Shown here: in pieces, positions 59,240 through 64,000 of the stretch | How the letters are laid out: every line of letters begins with the position of its first letter | How positions within the stretch are numbered: the stretch's first letter is position 1 | Assembly: GCA_046233135.1 (NCBI GenBank) | Contig: JBJXHN010000003.1 | Span: 310,001 to 374,000 of the forward strand | DNA length: 64,000 nucleotides | Source: JBJXHN01 sp046233135 | GTDB taxonomy: Bacteria > Pseudomonadota > Alphaproteobacteria > Rhodospirillales > Rhodospirillaceae | Direction of reading: 5' to 3' | The notes under the pieces: generated by a model | What the model was told of the DNA's origin: nothing | Database searches by the model: none | What the model saw: the letters and a program-made list of their open reading frames with translations, nothing else | Made by a program: the position numbers and the translations under genes

Positions 59240-61237
59240 TTAAGTTTTTATGCCACAGCAAAGTTCTTTTATTATACTTCGTCGTTCGTTTTTGGGTAAC
59301 TTTTTAATCTCATTTAAAGAAACACTTGGATAATTAGAATTAACTGTAACCTCCCCACTGTTTATAGTTTTGTCAACATTTTTTATATCATATTTATTCT
59401 TTAAAGTTACTTCCCCATCCTGATTATCGTAAATCCCTACCCACTTTTTGTAAACTCTACCATTATTGGTAGTATTTTCGTCATATAGGTTTTGTAGGAG
59501 CATATTGTTTCTTCTACCCAAAACCCCGATGCTTAGAAGAGCATCGGTATACTGCCTTCCATCGATCAAATTAGCGATTTTTCTCATATTTTCAGATAGT
59601 TGATAGATTCCAGACCGGCCCCAGATAGCAAGGCATTGCCAAATTTTGAGACAAGAACGGATGCCGCAAATCGCAAAGCTACGTGCCCCCATCTCGGATA
59701 GCTGAGCCTTTACCTTCAAGGCTATTTTATCGCCGGGCTGCGGAGCGAGACCTTTCTTTACATACTTTAAGGCATAAGCCACGGGATTATGTTTTGCCTC
59801 GTGATAGCATTTAGCTGGGGCTTTTCTCCCGGGCTTGCGGTCGATGATTTTTAGATTTCGAGCACCTCGGCGAACCCTGCCCCAGGATTTCTTTGGGTAG
59901 TGCTTCAAAATCTCGTCCACGGGGCACACGACTTTGACACAGTGCCAGATGTAACGAATCATATTCTTTGGTACATATAAAACCGCGTGCAAGTGCGGAG
60001 TCCCGTCTTTATGAGGCTCAAGGACCCGAATGCCCAAGGTCTCAATCTTCTTCTTCCAAAGGAGGGACCGAAAGCGAGCCCATCGATCCTGTAGCTCTCT
60101 ATGTGCTTGGACGGGGCCGTGATCCGGTGTCCAAGAGCGAGTTTTGAACCCGCTCCTAGGGTTAGAATGATAAGCCGGTGGTAGAGTGAGAGTGACCATC
60201 ACCGCGATAAGGTTGAGATCCTTCCTTTTTGCGATGCCATCGATCCCGGCCATGATCGAATTGATCTGAGAGATTTTCGCCTTTTTGCCGTGATCTGCGA
60301 TCTCTTTAAGGGTGATCTCCTTGGTCTCACCAAGGCCATTTTCTAGCTCGATATATTTGCTCGACAAAAATTGGTCAGAACGAGAAATCCTGTCTTTATA
60401 AGCATTTAGAGAAAAATTGGAGCAATAAGGATTGTTGTGCCCGGCGGCCCCAAGGGCAGATTGCCAGAATTGCCGGGCCTTCTTGGCCTTGGCCCTGATC
60501 CTCCTGCGGATGATTTTTTCATCGCAATTTTCCTTCAGATCTACGATTTTTTCGGTTATCGCCTTGATCTCGTTTTTCTCGAGAATTTCGCTTTTTAGTT
60601 TATCTTCCAATCGTTTAACGAGCGGGATATAGACCTGCTCGGCACTCCTTGCCCTTGCTTCAGCCTCGTTTTTAATCCATTCTTCATCTTTGTCGAGTGC
60701 TCGTGTCCCCATCCCGTAGGGGTGCCAAACCTCATTTTTTTCTGGTGCAATGCTGCTGTAGAACTGGCAAATTGCATCTAAGATGTCGTCTCTTTTAAAT
60801 GTTTCTCGATACTCGGGAAGAGTTTTTGTGTGGAAAATACGGTATTCGTCAACGATTTTGGCATACAATTTCTTAAACTTATCTGACCATCCGCGACCAT
60901 TATTTAGTAAGTCTAACTTCCAATCTTCTAATCCATATTTTTCAACGAATTCTTCATATTCTAGACCGCCATATTTCTTCATAAGGTCCAGCTTTTTCCT
61001 AATTCTACTCTTCAATATTTCATCAAAAGAAATATTACTCAGTTCGCACGCTCTTATATAGAGTAAAGAAACATAATCTTCACATAGCTTATCAATCAGA
61101 GATACGACCTCAAGGAGGCTTTTTACTTCCTGTCTATCGTAATTACCTTTATTTTTCTCTTGGAGAATGCTTTGCTGTGAATTATTTTTCTTGACTAATT
61201 CAATTTTTTCGCATACATTTAAATCAATATAACTCAT
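59240..61237 (-). CDS. HUH replication endonuclease, P2 gpA-like
   Basis: 665 residues. Three Rep motifs are in order in the second half: AVMVTLTLPPAYH (about 346-357), the HUH motif PHLHAVLYVP (H415-L-H417), and NPVAYALKYVKKG with both catalytic tyrosines (Y488, Y492). This is the pattern of bacteriophage P2 gene A and related proteins, which cut one strand to start rolling-circle replication. The N-terminal 270 residues are charged and not recognised. A consensus promoter and an AAAGGAG site precede it. Outside the element nothing similar is present. Confidence 0.85.
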   Translation of the reverse strand: MSYIDLNVCEKIELVKKNNSQQSILQEKNKGNYDRQEVKSLLEVVSLIDKLCEDYVSLLYIRACELSNISFDEILKSRIRKKLDLMKKYGGLEYEEFVEKYGLEDWKLDLLNNGRGWSDKFKKLYAKIVDEYRIFHTKTLPEYRETFKRDDILDAICQFYSSIAPEKNEVWHPYGMGTRALDKDEEWIKNEAEARARSAEQVYIPLVKRLEDKLKSEILEKNEIKAITEKIVDLKENCDEKIIRRRIRAKAKKARQFWQSALGAAGHNNPYCSNFSLNAYKDRISRSDQFLSSKYIELENGLGETKEITLKEIADHGKKAKISQINSIMAGIDGIAKRKDLNLIAVMVTLTLPPAYHSNPRSGFKTRSWTPDHGPVQAHRELQDRWARFRSLLWKKKIETLGIRVLEPHKDGTPHLHAVLYVPKNMIRYIWHCVKVVCPVDEILKHYPKKSWGRVRRGARNLKIIDRKPGRKAPAKCYHEAKHNPVAYALKYVKKGLAPQPGDKIALKVKAQLSEMGARSFAICGIRSCLKIWQCLAIWGRSGIYQLSENMRKIANLIDGRQYTDALLSIGVLGRRNNMLLQNLYDENTTNNGRVYKKWVGIYDNQDGEVTLKNKYDIKNVDKTINSGEVTVNSNYPSVSLNEIKKLPKNERRSIIKELCCGIKT

Positions 61238-61270
61238 ATGGCTCCTTTATCCGAAACTGTGGCAAGTTCA

Positions 61271-61299
61271 AAGATAGGGGAGTTTTCTTTTTTTGTCAA
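61271..61299 (-). promoter_or_regulatory. Promoter of the replication endonuclease gene
   Basis: On the minus strand: TTGACA (61299-61294), a 17-base spacer, TATCTT (61276-61271), 34 bases before the ATG at 61237. The spacing is ideal. Confidence 0.7.
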
Positions 61300-61464
61300 G
61301 CCTATAAAAATGCATTATAAGTCAATATTGTTTTAATTAGTATGATGAAAAGTCATAAACGGGTGCGGGTAGCAATGATATTGAAAGTGGGTCGGAATTT
61401 GGACCGTTGACAATCATGAGGTTTGACTAGATTGTTTAGGTCTTTAAACGGGAGTGATCTGATA

Positions 61465-61911
61465 ATGTCTGATATATCTAATGTTGGTATGTATGTCGAA
61501 GTCGTTTTGCCTAATCGCACGGTCGTCAACTGTGCAACTCCGGACATTTTGGGAACAACGTTCGAAGACATGATGACAATTTTGAGGAGCGGTGCGTATT
61601 TCATGACATCTTACGTTCGAGAAAAGGCTGCAGAAGAGGAGGCCCGATATGAAGTTTCCCTATATTTTGTTGGTGAAAAGATTTTCGATGCGTCAAGACA
61701 TGATGTTTTAGACAAGAAATTCAAAAAACATTCCTCGCCAAAAATAATGTGCAATGTTGTGTCGTGGAATAAGTGCGAATTGTCTGTAATTTTTGAATTT
61801 AAGTATTCATTTTTGAAAGAAATTATGCAACACAAATCTATGGTTACTGAGCCTTATTTGGCATGTATGTTTAATAACACAAAATTAATATTGAGAAAGG
61901 AAGGACTCTAA
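61465..61911 (+). CDS. Hypothetical protein of the element
   Basis: 148 residues from ATG 61465; the open frame begins with a TTG at 61423, but the ATG has a GGGAG 11 bases upstream. No membrane helix or signal peptide. The sequence (MSDISNVGMYVEVVLPNRTV, then FEDMMTILRSGAYFMTSYVR) suggests a compact mixed fold. It is divergent from rep and convergent with the integrase, so it is expressed separately. It is the only element gene with no recognised family and the best candidate for cargo or for a regulator. Confidence 0.6.
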   Translation: MSDISNVGMYVEVVLPNRTVVNCATPDILGTTFEDMMTILRSGAYFMTSYVREKAAEEEARYEVSLYFVGEKIFDASRHDVLDKKFKKHSSPKIMCNVVSWNKCELSVIFEFKYSFLKEIMQHKSMVTEPYLACMFNNTKLILRKEGL

Positions 61912-62004
61912 AGCGAGCCCTTTCCTATGTTTCCGATGCCATTATTTTATATGCCCGTTCTGATATTAACTGAAGTTGACGGGCGAAAAGCCTTTCGACC
62001 TTTT

Positions 62005-63297
62005 TTAGCCTCCGGGCAGCGGCTTGGACGGGTCGGCAAGGATACCAAGAAGCCTTGCCCATTCGTCCAGCACCTTCTTTTTTCGTATCGTGCTGGTGGT
62101 CATTAGATAATGGACCGTAGTCACATCGCGGCCCAAGCCTTCTGAATGATCGAGGATAAGTCGGATATCCGATAGATCCAGATTCAAGAAGTTTGCCCCG
62201 TGGGTCGTTATCGCCCGGCGGGTATCATGTGGGGTGAAATTGCATCCGGTTTTTCGGAGAATTCCGTTAACTGTTTTCGCTCCGATATGCCCTGCCCCCT
62301 CGTCTCCTGCTCGTCTCAATTTGGTTTGAGGAAAGAGCCAGCCTCCGGGCTGGTGCTCCGCAATCGCTCTGGCTTTCTCATAGATTTTTACGAGCGGGGG
62401 ATTTAGCGGCAAAATGTGACGGTGCTTGCTCTTCATCGAGAGCGGCGGGATGCTCCAAAACCATTCACCATCTTTGAAGATAAAATCTTCAAGCCTCGCT
62501 GAAATAATACTTTCTCTCCGTTGACCGGTATACAAAATTAAATAAAGAGCCAACTTTATCCGCTGGTCGCAGTTGACTTTTGGAATGCCGACAAGTGCGA
62601 TTCTCAATTCTTCAAAAGTCGGAAGGTGTTTTCTCTCTGTATCTATTTTATTTTTTGGTACAGGTTTAATATTTAAAGCTGGTGAAATTTCAATATTACT
62701 TTCTTGCCTTTCCGAATTCCAGGTGAAAAATGCTTTTACGACTCTCAAAATCCCGTTTGCTTGATCAATAATTCCTAAATCCGCAATGTTATTTCTGATT
62801 TTTAAGATATCTGCACGCGTTATTTCCTTAATTGTTTTCCCATTTAATTCTTCAACATATTTAGAATGAAGAGAATAATAGTAGTCTCGTAATGTCGATG
62901 GGGCCTTGTTTTTCTTGATAAAATCAAGGTATTTTTCTCTCGCTTCTTCAAAGGTCCAAGATTTTTCATCTGGGATATAGTGAAGTCCGATTTTTTCTGA
63001 TTTTAGATATTCCGCCGGGTCAATGCCTTCGGCCATCAGTTTTTTGATATTGAAAGCCCGTTGCCGAATCTCCGCGATGCTCGATTCTGCCGTCATCTGC
63101 TCAACGGTGACGGTCTTCAAAGAGCCACCGAGCCGGGCTTTGACGACGAATGAGGCCGATTTTTTGCGAACTCGGAGGATGAAGGATTTCACCTCCGTAT
63201 CCGTGATTTCCATCTCTTGCCCGCTGGCAAGAGCTTTGAAAGCGGCTCGTATGTGTGTCTGTGTCAGTCGTTCAGATTTTCTTAAAATTTCGCTCAT
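62005..63297 (-). CDS. int: Tyrosine integrase
   Basis: 430 residues from ATG 63297; a TTG-initiated frame adds six codons. The catalytic set is present: R260 in TGQRRES, K near 289-291 in MKSKHRHILPL, H357-D-T-R360, H384 in ILDHSEG and the nucleophile Y397 in TVHYLM. The N-terminal domain (arm-binding, about residues 30-90) and a SAM-like core-binding domain (about 115-205) precede it. It belongs to the tRNA-targeting integrases. It reads away from attR, and the arm-site cluster overlaps its promoter region. Confidence 0.93.
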   Translation of the reverse strand: MSEILRKSERLTQTHIRAAFKALASGQEMEITDTEVKSFILRVRKKSASFVVKARLGGSLKTVTVEQMTAESSIAEIRQRAFNIKKLMAEGIDPAEYLKSEKIGLHYIPDEKSWTFEEAREKYLDFIKKNKAPSTLRDYYYSLHSKYVEELNGKTIKEITRADILKIRNNIADLGIIDQANGILRVVKAFFTWNSERQESNIEISPALNIKPVPKNKIDTERKHLPTFEELRIALVGIPKVNCDQRIKLALYLILYTGQRRESIISARLEDFIFKDGEWFWSIPPLSMKSKHRHILPLNPPLVKIYEKARAIAEHQPGGWLFPQTKLRRAGDEGAGHIGAKTVNGILRKTGCNFTPHDTRRAITTHGANFLNLDLSDIRLILDHSEGLGRDVTTVHYLMTTSTIRKKKVLDEWARLLGILADPSKPLPGG

Positions 63298-63303
63298 CAA
63301 AAT

Positions 63304-63363
63304 GTCGTCCCGCAATGTTGTCCCGTGTCAGAAAATACGATAGCGGGACAACAATGGGACAAC
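63304..63363. promoter_or_regulatory. Right-end GTTGTCCC/GGGACAAC cluster (probable integrase arm sites)
   Basis: GTCGTCCC at 63304, GTTGTCCC at 63317, and GGGACAAC at 63345 and 63356, again 11 bases apart. It lies directly upstream of the integrase start, so binding here would probably also repress int. Confidence 0.65.
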
Positions 63364-63494
63364 AACCAAAAAAGTTGACAAGGCCCCTGTGCAGAACAAA
63401 AACGGACCATTTGAACATTAGCAAATTATATAATACGCTGTTTTGGTTTGAAAATTGGCTTAAATGCTGGTGGTTTGAATGGGATGTGCTATGT

Positions 63495-63539
63495 TTTGTA
63501 ATCAGAGGGTCGCGGGTTCAAGTCCTGCAGCCGGCACCA
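63495..63539 (+). repeat. attR with displaced host tRNA-Thr 3' half
   Basis: The 17-base core is followed by GCGGGTTCAAGTCCTGCAGC and CGGCACCA, a complete T-arm and acceptor strand with CCA. It differs from the working tRNA at 55502-55529 at four positions. It has no 5' half here and is not a functional tRNA. It is the original host tRNA end, displaced by integration. Confidence 0.92.
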
Positions 63540-63591
63540 ACGAAATCACAAGGTTACTCCTGGACGACGTTCCTCACGGGAGGCCGTGTCC

Positions 63592-63861
63592 CTATGGGGT
63601 AATATGTGGGGTAACTGCAAACGGAAGTCGTTCCCCTGGCCCGAAAGGCCCCACTCCCGGGCTGACCAGGGAATTGGGGTCAGGCGGTCTCGATCGAGGT
63701 AGTGCCCCCTGCCGCCTCATGTCGGCCAAGGCATTACATGCCCGGCTGCACTCTTCGCCGATTGACCCATCGATCCGCTCGACCGTGCCGATGAATGCCG
63801 AACGATGGCTGGCAAACGCCACGGCCCACGAATGCTCCTCGGCGAGGCTGTCTTCGCTCAT
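63592..63861 (-). CDS. Hypothetical 89-residue protein
   Basis: From ATG 63861 (MSEDSLAEEHSWAVAFASHR); an in-frame ATG at 63924 would add 21 residues. GC content and codon use match the host, not the element. The N-terminal half (GTVERIDGSIGEECSRACNA) looks protein-like; the C-terminal part after ALPRSRPP looks like read-through into noncoding sequence, so it may be truncated. No family is recognised. Confidence 0.3.
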   Translation of the reverse strand: MSEDSLAEEHSWAVAFASHRSAFIGTVERIDGSIGEECSRACNALADMRRQGALPRSRPPDPNSLVSPGVGPFGPGERLPFAVTPHITP

Positions 63862-64000
63862 CTTCCCACCCCCGGAACCCTGCTCCCGAATTCTGTCCCC
63901 GAATTCCGGCTCCTTGCCATGCAACTAATAACCATTTTTAAATACAGACGATTCCCGGTCGGCGCCTGTCAAACCCCTGCGCCGAATGGATTCTTTTCCG
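63862..64000. other. End of window
   Basis: Host-like sequence with a short AT-rich stretch (about 63925-63945) that could be a promoter for the minus-strand ORF. Nothing else is supported. Confidence 0.3.

Larger units (their letters stand above)
55485..63511. mobile_element. AT-rich integrative mobilizable element of about 8.0 kb in tRNA-Thr
   Basis: The limits are two copies of the 17-base core TTTGTAATCAGAGGGTC (55485-55501 and 63495-63511), 8010 bases apart. Between them the DNA is sharply AT-rich compared with both flanks. The content is a tyrosine integrase next to the right end, a HUH replication endonuclease, an unknown protein, a HIRAN protein, MobC and a MobA-like relaxase next to the left end, plus oriT-like and origin-like noncoding blocks. 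No conjugation channel genes are present, so it would need a helper for transfer. The class (integrative mobilizable element) is inferred from this gene set. Confidence 0.88.

Noticed and set aside
63495..63539. A second tRNA gene
   Set aside because: Only the 3' half is present; there is no 5' acceptor strand or D-arm, so it is the displaced attachment site.
55530..63540. CRISPR array or defence cargo inside the element
   Set aside because: The repeats there are palindromes and octamers without regular spacers, and no restriction, toxin or nuclease gene beyond the mobility enzymes was recognised.

Overview
The window is a GC-rich alphaproteobacterial chromosome segment, most likely from the Rhodospirillales. 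That placement is inferred from the gene order (rarA-crcB-rluC-HAD phosphatase-ATP12 next to a single minus-strand run of tuf/secE/nusG/rplKAJL/rpoBC/str/S10/spc/alpha genes), an ATP12-type chaperone, lipB, and alphaproteobacterial-style ribosomal proteins. An AT-rich integrated element sits at the right end.

Layout. 1-20.3 kb is ordinary housekeeping and accessory sequence: the end of eutB and eutC, a degenerate nuclease-like secreted protein, a divergent LysR/glutathione-S-transferase pair with a palindromic operator between them, a VOC protein, a serine hydrolase, an orphan C39-like domain, a MerR regulator with a palindromic site at its start, MgtE, a flagellin-like protein, an AraC regulator, tRNA-Leu, lipB, msrB, acylphosphatase, yciB, ATP12, an AsmA protein, a HAD phosphatase, rluC, crcB, rarA and a small secreted peptide.

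20.6-54.2 kb is the main transcription and translation cluster, read right to left: tRNA-Tyr, tRNA-Gly, tuf, tRNA-Trp, secE, nusG, rplK, rplA, an L10-type leader, rplJ, rplL, rpoB, rpoC, rpsL, rpsG, fusA, a second tuf, then the S10, spc and alpha operons from rpsJ to rplQ, with adk and secY embedded. The two tuf copies are almost identical. Strong hairpins mark the ends of sub-operons (after rplL, after rpoC, after each tuf, after rplQ).

54.2-55.5 kb reads on the plus strand: rlmB, a 48-residue membrane protein and tRNA-Thr(TGT). The tRNA 3' half is the left junction of an element of about 8.0 kb (55485 to 63511). The element is visibly AT-rich and has a 17-base direct repeat at both ends, paired GGGACAAC motifs at both ends, a tyrosine integrase, a P2 gpA-like HUH replication endonuclease, a relaxase (MobA-like), MobC, a HIRAN-domain protein, one unknown protein, a nested-palindrome oriT candidate, a promoter covered by a palindrome, and a noncoding block with two inverted DnaA boxes and a perfect 20-bp inverted repeat. 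I read it as a compact integrative mobilizable element that can probably replicate when excised. It carries no resistance, metabolic or recognisable defence cargo. This element is the most interesting part of the window.

No rRNA gene and no CRISPR array was seen.
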